Below are positions 10,113-18,711 of a stretch of DNA of 64,000 nt, piece by piece. The position numbers and the translations under genes are program-made. The notes below the pieces were generated by a model, which did not search any database, was not told the origin of the DNA, and saw only the letters and a program-made list of their open reading frames with translations. This DNA is from a virus. Within the stretch, counting starts at the first letter, position 1; the number at the start of each line of letters is the position of its first letter. The stretch is from positions 1 through 64,000 of the IMG/VR virus record IMGVR_UViG_3300013286_000725. One strand, given 5' to 3'.

Positions 10113-10820
10113 ATGGATCTACTAATTTTTACATTGATTGTAACACACATTACTATCATTTGCGTGACAGTATTTTTGCATAGAGGGCAAGCACACAAAG
10201 GAATAGAATTCCATCCAGTGCTAGGTCACTTTATGCGATTCTGGCTATGGCTGACTACTGGTATGATTACTCGCCAGTGGGTGGCCATACATCGAAAACA
10301 TCATAGATTTAGTGATGTGGAAGGAGATCCACACAGTCCGCATGTGCATGGCTTTTGGAATATCTTGTGTCGAGGTGTCATGTACTATGTGCGTGAAGGT
10401 AAGAATACGCAGACTATAATGAGCTATGGCAAAGGTACTCCCAACGACTGGATTGAACGCAGACTGTACACGCCATATAACTTCTATGGCATTCTTTTAA
10501 TGCTGGCTATAGACCTAGCGTTATTTGGACCGTGGGGTTTACTAGTATGGGGCATACAAATTGCATGGATACCATTCTGGGCTGCTGGGGTAATCAACGG
10601 TGTTGGTCACTGGTTTGGCTACAAGAACGGCGACACAAGAGATCGGAGTACAAACATTGTGCCATGGGGCATACTAATTGGTGGGGAAGAATTACACAAC
10701 AATCATCACATCAATCCGGCCAGTGTTAAACTAAGTCGTCGTTGGTTTGAGTTTGACATTGGTTGGATGTACATTCGTATATTTCAAACGCTTCGATTAT
10801 TAAAATTACGCACAATATGA
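10113..10820 (+). CDS. Membrane fatty-acid desaturase
   Basis: A 235-residue membrane protein with the three histidine boxes of membrane-bound acyl desaturases: HRGQAH at 23-28, HRKHH at 60-64 and HNNHH at 195-199. These bind the di-iron centre that introduces a double bond into fatty acyl chains. Hydrophobic segments flank the boxes (residues 1-22, 36-55, 122-165). It is shorter than most bacterial delta-9 desaturases but all boxes are intact. It starts directly after the preceding stop and overlaps the next fibre gene by ATGA, so it is embedded in the tail-fibre transcription unit. Probably a host-membrane-modifying auxiliary gene. Substrate and position of desaturation are unknown. Confidence 0.88.
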   Translation: MDLLIFTLIVTHITIICVTVFLHRGQAHKGIEFHPVLGHFMRFWLWLTTGMITRQWVAIHRKHHRFSDVEGDPHSPHVHGFWNILCRGVMYYVREGKNTQTIMSYGKGTPNDWIERRLYTPYNFYGILLMLAIDLALFGPWGLLVWGIQIAWIPFWAAGVINGVGHWFGYKNGDTRDRSTNIVPWGILIGGEELHNNHHINPASVKLSRRWFEFDIGWMYIRIFQTLRLLKLRTI

Positions 10821-11956
10821 CAACAGATATTTTATCACCTACCGCAACCTCGGTAACTGTAGGGCCATTGGCCACTAAAGTAGTTATCAGCACTGGCACA
10901 GCTTCAGTAGTATCTATTGGGCCTACTACTAGTACATGGAATAGTCAATTTACAGTTGCACAGATAGGATCTGGCGCAATTACAAGCTATACTAATAAAA
11001 TTTTAACTATCAGTAATAATCTGTGTTTTGATAACAATAATCAAAATGTCTACATATCCTCCGGGTATGCTACACAGTATCAACAAAAAGAAGGTGCGCA
11101 TCGTTGGTGGAATTCTGGTCCAGGGACTGGAGTAGCAGGTGCCGCAGTTAGCACTTTGACCAACGGCATGACATTGGATACTAACAACAACTTGTTAGTA
11201 GGCACAGTTACTAGTCCTGTAGGCACTAACGGATTGGTAGTTGGGGGCAATTTAAACATTGTTGGCGGATCTCTGTTTGCTGGAACAGGAACATTTAACA
11301 ATGCTATCACAGGCGTCACTACGGTCAACGCATACCTTAGTGCTGTTACTATTAGAGTGGGTGCAACATCTGGAACATTGACAATAAACAATGCTAGCCT
11401 ACAATTGCCCAATGCTTCTACAATTACCGTTGACGGAGCTAATCCTACAATATCAACTGCATCATCAGGCACTGCTAGTGTGTTCAATACCAATGCATCT
11501 ATTGGTCAGTTGTTTGGTAATGCTAACACAGTAACTATTGGTAAGAATACCGGAACTGTTATCACACCTGGAAATTTATCAGTTGCTGGGCTATCAAAAC
11601 TAACACGACAACAAGAAAAAGTTCAAACCATTACTGGCGCTACTGGTACAGTTATACATGATTGTACCAACGGTCAAACTTTTGTACACACTGGTATATC
11701 TAGCAATTTTATTGTCAATCTGGTCAATTTAAACCTCAACATAAACAGCAGAACAAACATAAATTTGATTTTGACTCAGGGCAGTCCAGCATGGACTGTT
11801 GTAGGGTTACAAATTAACGGATTATCGCAAGCTATTTCTTGGCAATCGGGCACAATACCACCAGGGTCGTCTAACAAGCAAGATCTAGTAGTTTTCACCA
11901 TTATCAACACCGATAGCGGCTATTTAGTTTTATCACAATCTACTAGATTCGGGTGA
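10817..11956 (+). CDS. Virion fibre/structural protein
   Basis: The start is taken as ATG 10817, overlapping the desaturase stop (ATGA), giving 379 residues; an upstream in-frame start at 10763 would lie inside the desaturase gene. The protein is rich in Thr, Ser, Asn and Gly, with repeated short beta-strand patterns (TLTINNASLQLPN, ITVDGANPTI) typical of beta-structured fibres. No catalytic motif is seen. Its place in the fibre cassette suggests a virion surface protein. Confidence 0.7.
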   Translation: MTTDILSPTATSVTVGPLATKVVISTGTASVVSIGPTTSTWNSQFTVAQIGSGAITSYTNKILTISNNLCFDNNNQNVYISSGYATQYQQKEGAHRWWNSGPGTGVAGAAVSTLTNGMTLDTNNNLLVGTVTSPVGTNGLVVGGNLNIVGGSLFAGTGTFNNAITGVTTVNAYLSAVTIRVGATSGTLTINNASLQLPNASTITVDGANPTISTASSGTASVFNTNASIGQLFGNANTVTIGKNTGTVITPGNLSVAGLSKLTRQQEKVQTITGATGTVIHDCTNGQTFVHTGISSNFIVNLVNLNLNINSRTNINLILTQGSPAWTVVGLQINGLSQAISWQSGTIPPGSSNKQDLVVFTIINTDSGYLVLSQSTRFG

Positions 11957-11958
11957 TA

Positions 11959-11966
11959 GCTAAATA
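11959..11966 (+). promoter_or_regulatory. Candidate late promoter (GCTAAATA)
   Basis: GCTAAATACTCTATAAGAGAG precedes the ATG at 11987 by about 20 bp, the spacing seen at the other candidate late boxes. Same core TAAATA as the boxes at 327, 22194 and 29707. Confidence 0.4.
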
Positions 11967-11986
11967 CTCTATAAGAGAGTATAAAC

Positions 11987-12706
11987 ATGGCAATTCAGAA
12001 TATTAATCTAGGTACTTATGCCAACGACGGGTCAGGCGATGATTTACGCACGGCTTTTCAAAAGGTTAACGCAAACTTTAGTTCATTAAATACTACCACT
12101 GTTGTAGGAGCTGTAAGTTTGGGAGCAGGTGCCCCTGTTTATTCAGGTTCAATCACAACCGGTGCAGGGTCAACTTTAAATTTTAGATCTATTATAGCTG
12201 GCAACAACCTTACCCTTAGCTACAACGGCGATGCTATAATCTTGGCCACACGCAATAGTATTGCCAGTGTACAACAAGACATAAATCCACAACTGGGTAA
12301 TAATCTCAGTTTAAATTCTCATAATATTACAGGAACAGGTAATATTGAAATTACAGGATCTGTTACTGCTACAGGATTTACCGGACCGTTGACAGGTAAT
12401 GTTAGTGGTAACATAACCAGCAGCAGCTTTAGTATTTTTAATAATATCTTTGCATCGGGTAATGTTACAGCAAATCAATTTTTAGGGATTTTGCGCGGCT
12501 CAGTAGTCGGGCAAATCAGCGACATCAGTAATCGAAATTTATCAGACTTGGGAGATGTTTCCAATGCAACACCTGCAAGAGGAAATGCTCTTGTGTGGAC
12601 TGGGACACAATGGGCACCTAGCGCATCCAGTGGTGGCGGGGGTAGTCTTGATTTTGGCACTATTAATACGCCTGGCGGAATTGGTTTAGATTTAGGAACA
12701 TTTTAA
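11987..12706 (+). CDS. Tail fibre protein with adaptor N-terminus
   Basis: A 239-residue protein beginning with the shared adaptor (INLGTYANDGSGDDLRTAF, residues 5-23), followed by beta-rich repeats including GNVSGNITSS, and ending in a Gly/Ser-rich tail. The segment NRNLSDLGDVSNATPARGNALVW is of the kind that precedes receptor-binding tips in phage fibres. It is preceded by a candidate late promoter. A fibre or fibre-network component is likely; the receptor is unknown. Confidence 0.7.
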   Translation: MAIQNINLGTYANDGSGDDLRTAFQKVNANFSSLNTTTVVGAVSLGAGAPVYSGSITTGAGSTLNFRSIIAGNNLTLSYNGDAIILATRNSIASVQQDINPQLGNNLSLNSHNITGTGNIEITGSVTATGFTGPLTGNVSGNITSSSFSIFNNIFASGNVTANQFLGILRGSVVGQISDISNRNLSDLGDVSNATPARGNALVWTGTQWAPSASSGGGGSLDFGTINTPGGIGLDLGTF

Positions 12707-12724
12707 AAGTTTTAGGAGAAGATA

Positions 12725-14026
12725 ATGGCATTACAGATTCGTAGAGGTGCAGAAGCACAAAGATCATCAATTGTTCCTGCAGAAGGAGAATTACTGTATG
12801 TAACAGATACACGACAATTATATGTGGGCGACGGAACCCAAGCTGGCGGTCGACCAGTGTCTGCTAGCGGTGGGGATATAAATGGACCATTTACATCAAC
12901 TAATAATTCAATTGCAGTATTTGATGGTACTACGGGAAAACAGTTACGAAATAGCAATGTAACTGTAACTAGTAATGGTACTATTACTGCCCCAAAAGTT
13001 TCTAATAGTATTCCATTTTACTATAAGGACACATTTTCATTTCCAACTGCGTCTAATGTTACAGGAGCTGTGGCATTTTCAGACTTTGACAACAGAATAT
13101 ACTTTGCCGGGAAAACTCGTTGGATAGGAATACTATCAGCAATAGAACAGGACCTCAATCCAACCTTAAGTGCTGACTTAGATATTGTTAATTATATTAT
13201 AACTACCAGTGAGACGAATGGCAACATTACTTTGGCACCTAATGGTACAGGAGCTGTCAATATTATCAGGGGTAACTTAAATTTAGTCGGTGATATTTCT
13301 AAAAGCGGAACATTGAATATTAATGCCGATCAAGTCAATCTACCGAGTAGAATCAGTATATCAGAAACTAGTTTTCCAGTAAATGATAATTTACTATCAT
13401 CTACTATATCAATAACTCAAACACATACAACCGTACAATCTATACCAATTACATTTAAAAGAAGTAGAGGCAATCTTCTTGGTATTGCCTCAGTTGTCAA
13501 TGCAGATGAATTAGGATCTCTTAGATTTGATGGGCGCAATAGTTCATCATATGTTAATGGTGGAAAGATTGCCGCAGTTGTAGACGGTAGTCCAGGTGCC
13601 AATAGCATGCCTACTAAGTTCCAATTTAGTACGCATAATGGTAGTAGTGTTGCTGTTAGAGCAGAACTGTCATCTGGCGGTATATTGAAAGTAGATCAAA
13701 TACAATCATTAACTAGTTCGCAACTAACTTTTAACACTGCTGTAAAATACAATGTCACTGCATTAACTGCATTGACCTCAGCTGATGTTACTCTAGTAGC
13801 AGCAGACATCACTGGAAATATTTTAACCTGCGCACCCAGTGCCGATAGAAATTTAACACTGCCCGATGCCACCATTACTAGTTTGAAAGGACTATTTGTA
13901 ATTATTAGAAACACTAGCGGATTTGCAGTCACAGTGAAAAATAGCGGCGGCACTACACTAATCACATTAAATGCCACCAGTGCAGTACGAATTGCCACTG
14001 ATGGTGCTAGCTGGTTTGTATATTAA
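12725..14026 (+). CDS. Fibre protein with Mtd-N-like (major tropism determinant) N-terminus
   Basis: A 433-residue protein preceded by a clear RBS (AGGAGA). The N-terminus (LQIRRGAEAQRSSI, residues 3-16, then EGELLYVTDTRQLYVGDGT) matches the small beta domain that opens the Bordetella phage major tropism determinant and many phage adhesins. The remainder is beta-rich, and the C-terminus (ITLNATSAVRIATDGASWFVY) looks like a trimeric fibre end. Probably a receptor-contacting or fibre-assembly protein. I saw no reverse transcriptase or template repeat here, so nothing indicates a diversity-generating retroelement. Confidence 0.75.
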   Translation: MALQIRRGAEAQRSSIVPAEGELLYVTDTRQLYVGDGTQAGGRPVSASGGDINGPFTSTNNSIAVFDGTTGKQLRNSNVTVTSNGTITAPKVSNSIPFYYKDTFSFPTASNVTGAVAFSDFDNRIYFAGKTRWIGILSAIEQDLNPTLSADLDIVNYIITTSETNGNITLAPNGTGAVNIIRGNLNLVGDISKSGTLNINADQVNLPSRISISETSFPVNDNLLSSTISITQTHTTVQSIPITFKRSRGNLLGIASVVNADELGSLRFDGRNSSSYVNGGKIAAVVDGSPGANSMPTKFQFSTHNGSSVAVRAELSSGGILKVDQIQSLTSSQLTFNTAVKYNVTALTALTSADVTLVAADITGNILTCAPSADRNLTLPDATITSLKGLFVIIRNTSGFAVTVKNSGGTTLITLNATSAVRIATDGASWFVY

Positions 14027-14039
14027 TAAGGATTAGATT

Positions 14040-16310
14040 GTGTCATTATTAGTTTGGTCCCAGCCGTCGGGTTATAGTTTTGGTACCGTTGCCCAGAGAC
14101 AAACAGTAACACAGCTTTTACCAATTACTGTATACGGTGATTTAACCAAAACTAAATTCTCTGTTATATCAGGACAACTTCCTCCCGGCCTGAGAATTGT
14201 CAATAATTACCTAGTCGGAACTCCGTTTACTGTTGCTAGACAAACAACTTTTAAATTTGTTATTCGAGCGCAATTGGCCAATGAGATAGCTGATCGAACA
14301 TTTGCACTTACTGTATTAGGTAGCGGTGCACCAGTATGGGCCACGCCTGCAGGAAACTTACCAGTTGGATCAAATCACACCTATTATATCTTAGATGACT
14401 CTTATGTTGATTTTCAGTTGGGTGCAGTTGATCCGGGAACTGTTGCCGGCCAAACATTAAAATACTTTGTTGCCAGCGGTGGCGGAGAATTGCCGCCAGG
14501 ACTGATACTAACTGATGCTGGACGATTGGTTGGGTTTATACAACCAGCATTGGTAATTCCCAATGACGCAGGCAATGGTTTTTTTGATCAAACGGTCTAT
14601 GACTATGTGGCTTACGATTTTGGTTACAGACCCAGCAACGGATATGATAGTTTTATCTACGATCTTACCAACTTTGATTTCAGTACTCAAAGCAAGGCGC
14701 CCCGTACTTTAAATCGCAACTATCAATTCAAAGTTACTGTAACAGATGGTGATTACTCTGCTACACAAGTTTTTCAAATATATGTTGTTGGTGCAGATTT
14801 TTTCCGCAGTGACAATACAGCCAGTAGTGTAGGAGCGGGAATATTCACCGCTGACTCAAGTTATGTTAGAAGTCCTATTTGGGTCACTCCTAATAATCTT
14901 GGAACTGTTAGGGCCAATAATTATCAAATAATTCCTTTGGAAACTTATGCCGGATTAGAAATAGGACCCATTACCTATAAATTTATCAGCGGAACCTTGC
15001 CTCCTGGTTTAGAGTATGATACCAAAACTAGTACAGTCTTCGGAGCCATACCGTATCAAACTCCAGTAACCCAGACCTATTCATGGACTGTGGGTGCTAT
15101 CGGTGTAGGCGACCGGACAGAGACAAACACCAGTACTAGAACATTCTCATTAACTGTCATTGGAGAAATTGACAGCTTGCTACAGTGGAAAACTTCAGCC
15201 AATTTAGGATCAATCTCTGCTAATTTTATTAGCAACTTATCAGTGGTTGCTGAACATACTCAAGGATTTGTTTCAACAATTCTGTATTATATAACAGATG
15301 GACAACTACCTCCCGGACTAACTTTAAATCTTGACGGAGAAATTGTGGGTAAAGTTCCGCAGGCTTCATTGATATCATTAGACAACGGCTCTATGACTTT
15401 TGACGGTAGCACAACTTCTTTTGATAGACACTATAAATTTACTGTTGAAGCAAGAGATTATGCAATGTTCAATACTATTGCTAAACAATTCAGCATTGAT
15501 GTTATAAGCATTGACGATAGAAACTATAGCAATTTAAAAGTAAAACCTTATCTAAAACAACAACAACGAGATTTGTTTAAATCTTTTATTAATAACAGTT
15601 CAATTTTTAATATTAATTATATTTACCGACCAACAGATATAAATTTTGGAATACAAAAGAATTTACAAATGTTAGTATATGCCGGCATTGAAACTAAATC
15701 AGCTGCCGAGGTAGTATCAGCAGTGGGTCGAAATCACAAACCAACAAGATTCTTGGCGGGCAAGATTAAGAAAGCACGAGCTACCCTTCCGCAAACAACA
15801 ACGGTAGTTTATGAAGTTATATATTTAGAGATCTTAGATCCTTTAGAAATTGGTAAATTGCATTTACCCCTAACTATAAAAACCAGTCGTGGGCCCGGCA
15901 AGGCAGTCACTGTTGATCAAACAGGCGAAAAACAAGATCCATTTACTGTAACGCTGGACCGAAATGATATGTTTGCGGGAGATCCTTACAACATCTACAA
16001 AGAACCATCAAGTGTTGCGTTATGGAGATATCGAATCAGTCAGTTAGGGCTAACTGAAAGAGAGTTTTTACCTTTATGGATGCGTAGTATTCAACCAGGT
16101 GAAGTTGTAGAATTAGGCTATGTCAAGGCGATTCCATTATGCTACTGCCTACCTGGCACAGCAGATAACATATTACTAAACATCAAATATAGCAAATTTG
16201 ATTTTAACCAATTAGACTTTACCGTGGACCGATACATAATAGATTCTGTCACCGGTTATAGCAGTGATAAATATATCGTATTTAGAAACGACAGGACAAC
16301 AATAACATGA
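14040..16310 (+). CDS. Large structural protein with Ig-like (He_PIG-type) repeats
   Basis: A 756-residue protein starting at GTG 14040 after TAAGGATTAGATT. It has repeated units with the hallmark LPPGL (about residues 46, 158, 322 and 424), each followed by a G.P line and a strand of F.V.V.D, as in putative-Ig/cadherin-like domains. The last ~250 residues are different and more globular (RYRISQLGLTEREFLPLWMRS), suggesting a virion-anchored C-terminus. It overlaps the next gene by 4 bp. Probably a baseplate- or fibre-associated adhesin. Confidence 0.7.
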   Translation: MSLLVWSQPSGYSFGTVAQRQTVTQLLPITVYGDLTKTKFSVISGQLPPGLRIVNNYLVGTPFTVARQTTFKFVIRAQLANEIADRTFALTVLGSGAPVWATPAGNLPVGSNHTYYILDDSYVDFQLGAVDPGTVAGQTLKYFVASGGGELPPGLILTDAGRLVGFIQPALVIPNDAGNGFFDQTVYDYVAYDFGYRPSNGYDSFIYDLTNFDFSTQSKAPRTLNRNYQFKVTVTDGDYSATQVFQIYVVGADFFRSDNTASSVGAGIFTADSSYVRSPIWVTPNNLGTVRANNYQIIPLETYAGLEIGPITYKFISGTLPPGLEYDTKTSTVFGAIPYQTPVTQTYSWTVGAIGVGDRTETNTSTRTFSLTVIGEIDSLLQWKTSANLGSISANFISNLSVVAEHTQGFVSTILYYITDGQLPPGLTLNLDGEIVGKVPQASLISLDNGSMTFDGSTTSFDRHYKFTVEARDYAMFNTIAKQFSIDVISIDDRNYSNLKVKPYLKQQQRDLFKSFINNSSIFNINYIYRPTDINFGIQKNLQMLVYAGIETKSAAEVVSAVGRNHKPTRFLAGKIKKARATLPQTTTVVYEVIYLEILDPLEIGKLHLPLTIKTSRGPGKAVTVDQTGEKQDPFTVTLDRNDMFAGDPYNIYKEPSSVALWRYRISQLGLTEREFLPLWMRSIQPGEVVELGYVKAIPLCYCLPGTADNILLNIKYSKFDFNQLDFTVDRYIIDSVTGYSSDKYIVFRNDRTTIT

Positions 16311-16888
16311 CCAGCCAAGTTACCAATTATTCAGCAAGTATAGATCCAGCATTTCCCGTTGCAGGAGTTGACAATAACAGTCAGGGTTTTAGAGATAACT
16401 TTGGTTATATTCAAAGTGGTCTAAATATTGCAGCCACCGAACTCACTCAGTTGCAGGCTAACACTGCCAAACTTAACTCTGCCAACAATTTCAACGGGCA
16501 ACAAATAGCCAATGCAATTACGCTACGGCTTTACGGCACTGTTATTAACAATACTTTAGTCTCAGCTGCTACTAATATTATTGTGGCCAACGGTGATTAT
16601 CAAACCTATACAGTAGGTGCCGGGTCTTCTGGCAGTCCTTTAATTTTTACATTTACACAGTGGCCACAATATAATTCCGTTGCTAGAATTCGTGTACAAT
16701 TAACCAGTGATGGCTCGGCACGATATGTGTCGTTCAGCACTGTTAATGCAGGTACTGTGAAATTTGATACTGCTACCATCTATCCATTGTTGATACCTGC
16801 TAGCACATCGCGCAGTGTTTTTATTGAAGCATGGACTTACAATCAAGGTGTCACAGTGTTTGTCAAAGGACTAGGGGAGTTTGTCTAA
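16307..16888 (+). CDS. Structural protein, fibre-cassette type
   Basis: A 193-residue protein coupled to the Ig-repeat protein by a 4-bp overlap. Its N-terminus (VDNNSQGFRDNFGYIQSGL, residues 20-38) is a variant of the adaptor found in the other fibre genes, and the C-terminal half is beta-rich. Probably a small virion protein attached to the same structure. No enzymatic motif. Confidence 0.65.
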   Translation: MTSQVTNYSASIDPAFPVAGVDNNSQGFRDNFGYIQSGLNIAATELTQLQANTAKLNSANNFNGQQIANAITLRLYGTVINNTLVSAATNIIVANGDYQTYTVGAGSSGSPLIFTFTQWPQYNSVARIRVQLTSDGSARYVSFSTVNAGTVKFDTATIYPLLIPASTSRSVFIEAWTYNQGVTVFVKGLGEFV

Positions 16889-17121
16889 TGCATCCATTGG
16901 CAGAAGACTTTAGTCTACTCAAAGATGCTGAGGTAGAAGAACGCATCCAAACACTGAGTAAGAAATACTGGATGGCCGGTAACAATCCCAATGTGCAAGA
17001 ACAGATCAGCATGTTTTTGGAACTGTATAACGAAGAATTAAAGAGCCGTCGAGCAAAAATGTGGCAGCAACAATACCAAAAGCGCGATAAAGGCCTTGAC
17101 AATTTAATCAAAGTCAATTAA
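16888..17121 (+). CDS. Small helical protein of unknown function
   Basis: The ATG overlaps the preceding stop (TAATG), giving 77 residues; I chose it over an upstream in-frame codon at 16831 that lies inside the previous gene. The protein is almost entirely helical and charged (LKDAEVEERIQTLSKKYW; LYNEELKSRRAKMWQQQY). The position and style suit a small conserved T4-like phage protein linked to the structural genes, but the function is unknown. Confidence 0.6.
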   Translation: MHPLAEDFSLLKDAEVEERIQTLSKKYWMAGNNPNVQEQISMFLELYNEELKSRRAKMWQQQYQKRDKGLDNLIKVN

Positions 17122-17131
17122 AATATAGGCT

Positions 17132-17635
17132 ATGCGCCTAGACAAATATAGTAATCCCATCTTTAGTGAGCAAGATCTGTTTGATGCTATATATCATGGC
17201 TATCAATTCAACGCCAATGACACCATGCTCATTGAGCGTACAGATGCTGTCAAACAGTTAGAAACACAGATAGGTTTTAAATTATTAGAACCATATGAAA
17301 CTCACCCCACAGTAGCAGACTATGACAAGGCCTGCCAAACTGTTTGGAATATGCCCAAAGATTATTGTTCAAATTTGGTAGAAATGCTATACAGCATGTG
17401 TACTACAGCAGAACAAACTGACAGAGTAAGCGAAGAACTAGAAGCGTTCATCCAGCACGGAATGATGGATTTGCTGTTTTATCTAAAATATTTAGTGGAT
17501 GTCATGCGGTCCAACAATGTAGTTTGGGGTGTTGGGAGAGGATCAAGTGTTGCCAGCTATGTGCTATTCCTAATAGGAGTACACAAGATAGATAGTATCA
17601 AATATAATTTAGACTGGCAAGAATTTTTGAGATAA
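17132..17635 (+). CDS. Truncated DnaE-like protein (DNA polymerase III alpha palm fragment)
   Basis: A 167-residue protein. The C-terminal third (VVWGVGRGSSVASYVLF ... IDSIKYNLDWQEFL) lines up well with the start of the bacterial DnaE palm, where the GRGS motif contacts the incoming nucleotide. In DnaE the metal-binding D.D motif follows about ten residues later; here the protein ends before it, so it cannot be a polymerase by itself. No PHP or finger domain is present. The phage has its own family B polymerase at 40017. It may be a decoy or binding module or a decayed gene; the intact frame and neat length argue for function. Confidence 0.65.
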   Translation: MRLDKYSNPIFSEQDLFDAIYHGYQFNANDTMLIERTDAVKQLETQIGFKLLEPYETHPTVADYDKACQTVWNMPKDYCSNLVEMLYSMCTTAEQTDRVSEELEAFIQHGMMDLLFYLKYLVDVMRSNNVVWGVGRGSSVASYVLFLIGVHKIDSIKYNLDWQEFLR

Positions 17636-17659
17636 GTACATATATAACAGGAGATAACC

Positions 17660-17956
17660 ATGTCATACAAATCGATGCAAGGTAAAGAAATTGACTTAGA
17701 TAAACTGCGTTTACGCAACGAAACCACTGTTGCAGTGGGCAATGCTCGAGTAAATGCTCGAGGTGATAAATTGGGCCCAGGTGGCAAAATTATTAAAAGG
17801 CGTGAAGATATCATGGCCGAATACAGCATTCATCCGGATGCAGTTCCGGACGGTGTAAGAGCTTCACCTGTCTCTGAGGTTGTTGTAGAACAAGCACCCA
17901 AGGTAGTTGAAAAAGATCTAACTATTGACGACGATATTGAATCGGAGAAAAAATGA
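17660..17956 (+). CDS. Hypothetical protein upstream of GroES-like gene
   Basis: A 98-residue acidic-tailed protein with a good RBS (AGGAGA). The N-terminal half (MQGKEIDLDKLRLRNETTVAVGN, then NARGDKLGPGGKIIKRRED) has the look of a conserved phage motif. The C-terminus is low-complexity acidic (DDDIESEKK). It overlaps the GroES-like gene by 4 bp, so the two are probably translated together. Function unknown. Confidence 0.6.
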   Translation: MSYKSMQGKEIDLDKLRLRNETTVAVGNARVNARGDKLGPGGKIIKRREDIMAEYSIHPDAVPDGVRASPVSEVVVEQAPKVVEKDLTIDDDIESEKK

Positions 17957-18297
17957 CTATAGGTGTTGTAAAGGGCAAGTTGCGTCCTATTCGTAATCAT
18001 GTACTAGTATGTGATATGGAGTTTGAAGCAACTGTTACTTCGTCCGGTATCTACATTCCCAGTCAAAACGGTAAAACAGAAGGCATTAAACCTCGATGGG
18101 GCCGTGTCTATGCTGTTGGCCCTGAACAACTGGATGTCAAAGTGGGTGAATGGATCTATGTAGAACATGGTCGTTGGACTAGAGGAGCCATAGTTGAAGA
18201 TGACGCTGGCAATGAGCTCGTTGTGCGCAGAGTAGATAACGATGCCATAATGCTACAAGCAGATGAACCACCGAATGATGTGTATATACCAAAATGA
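17953..18297 (+). CDS. GroES-like co-chaperonin (functional analogue of T4 gp31)
   Basis: A 114-residue protein with the Cpn10 plan: KLRPIRNHVLV strand at 9-19, a mobile-loop-like stretch (VTSSGIYIPSQNGKTEG, residues 28-44), the GRVYAVGPE turn at about 50-58 and the VKVGEWIYVEHG strand. In T4 the GroES analogue gp31 replaces host GroES so that GroEL can fold the major capsid protein. That role is likely here but inferred. It overlaps its neighbours on both sides by 4 bp. Confidence 0.8.
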   Translation: MTIGVVKGKLRPIRNHVLVCDMEFEATVTSSGIYIPSQNGKTEGIKPRWGRVYAVGPEQLDVKVGEWIYVEHGRWTRGAIVEDDAGNELVVRRVDNDAIMLQADEPPNDVYIPK

Positions 18298-18659
18298 ATC
18301 CATTCAGAGACCAAGAAACATTCATGAAGGCTTGTGATCAAACGGTTGATAGCTTTAATCAAGAACAATTTAAATTGTATCTTGGCTTAATTGAAGAAGA
18401 ATACAAAGAGCTTAAAGAAGCTATTAATAATAATGATCAATTAGAAACTCTAGATGCACTTGTTGATATCCTAGTTGTTACCATCGGTGCTATCCATAGT
18501 GCCGGATACAATGCCGAAGGTGCGTGGAAAGAAGTTATGGCTACGAACTTTGCCAAGATTGATTCAGAGACTTGCAAAGTTCGCAAGCGTGGGGACGGTA
18601 AGGTATTGAAACCCGTAGGGTGGATGCCTCCGGAGTTGGGACAATATTTGTCCAAATAA
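18294..18659 (+). CDS. mazG: MazG-like nucleotide pyrophosphohydrolase
   Basis: A 121-residue single-domain protein of the all-alpha NTP-pyrophosphatase superfamily. The metal-binding pattern EEEYKEL (Glu34-36, Glu39) followed by DALVDIL (Asp54, Asp58) is present. Family members hydrolyse NTPs or dNTPs to monophosphates; phage MazG has been proposed to alter (p)ppGpp or clean the nucleotide pool. It is coupled to the GroES-like gene by a 4-bp overlap and followed by a strong terminator. Confidence 0.85.
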   Translation: MNPFRDQETFMKACDQTVDSFNQEQFKLYLGLIEEEYKELKEAINNNDQLETLDALVDILVVTIGAIHSAGYNAEGAWKEVMATNFAKIDSETCKVRKRGDGKVLKPVGWMPPELGQYLSK

Positions 18660-18662
18660 CTC

Positions 18663-18689
18663 AAAGGGTCTCAATAGACCCTTTCTTTT
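18663..18689 (+). terminator. Rho-independent terminator after mazG
   Basis: A 9-bp perfect stem, AAAGGGTCT/AGACCCTTT, with a CAAT loop, followed by CTTTTATT. It sits directly behind the mazG stop. Confidence 0.85.
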
Positions 18690-18711
18690 ATTAATATTTA
18701 AAGGAGATAAA

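Noticed and set aside
12725-14026. Diversity-generating retroelement target
   Set aside because: The N-terminus resembles Mtd, but no reverse transcriptase, template repeat or A-rich variable repeat pair was seen.
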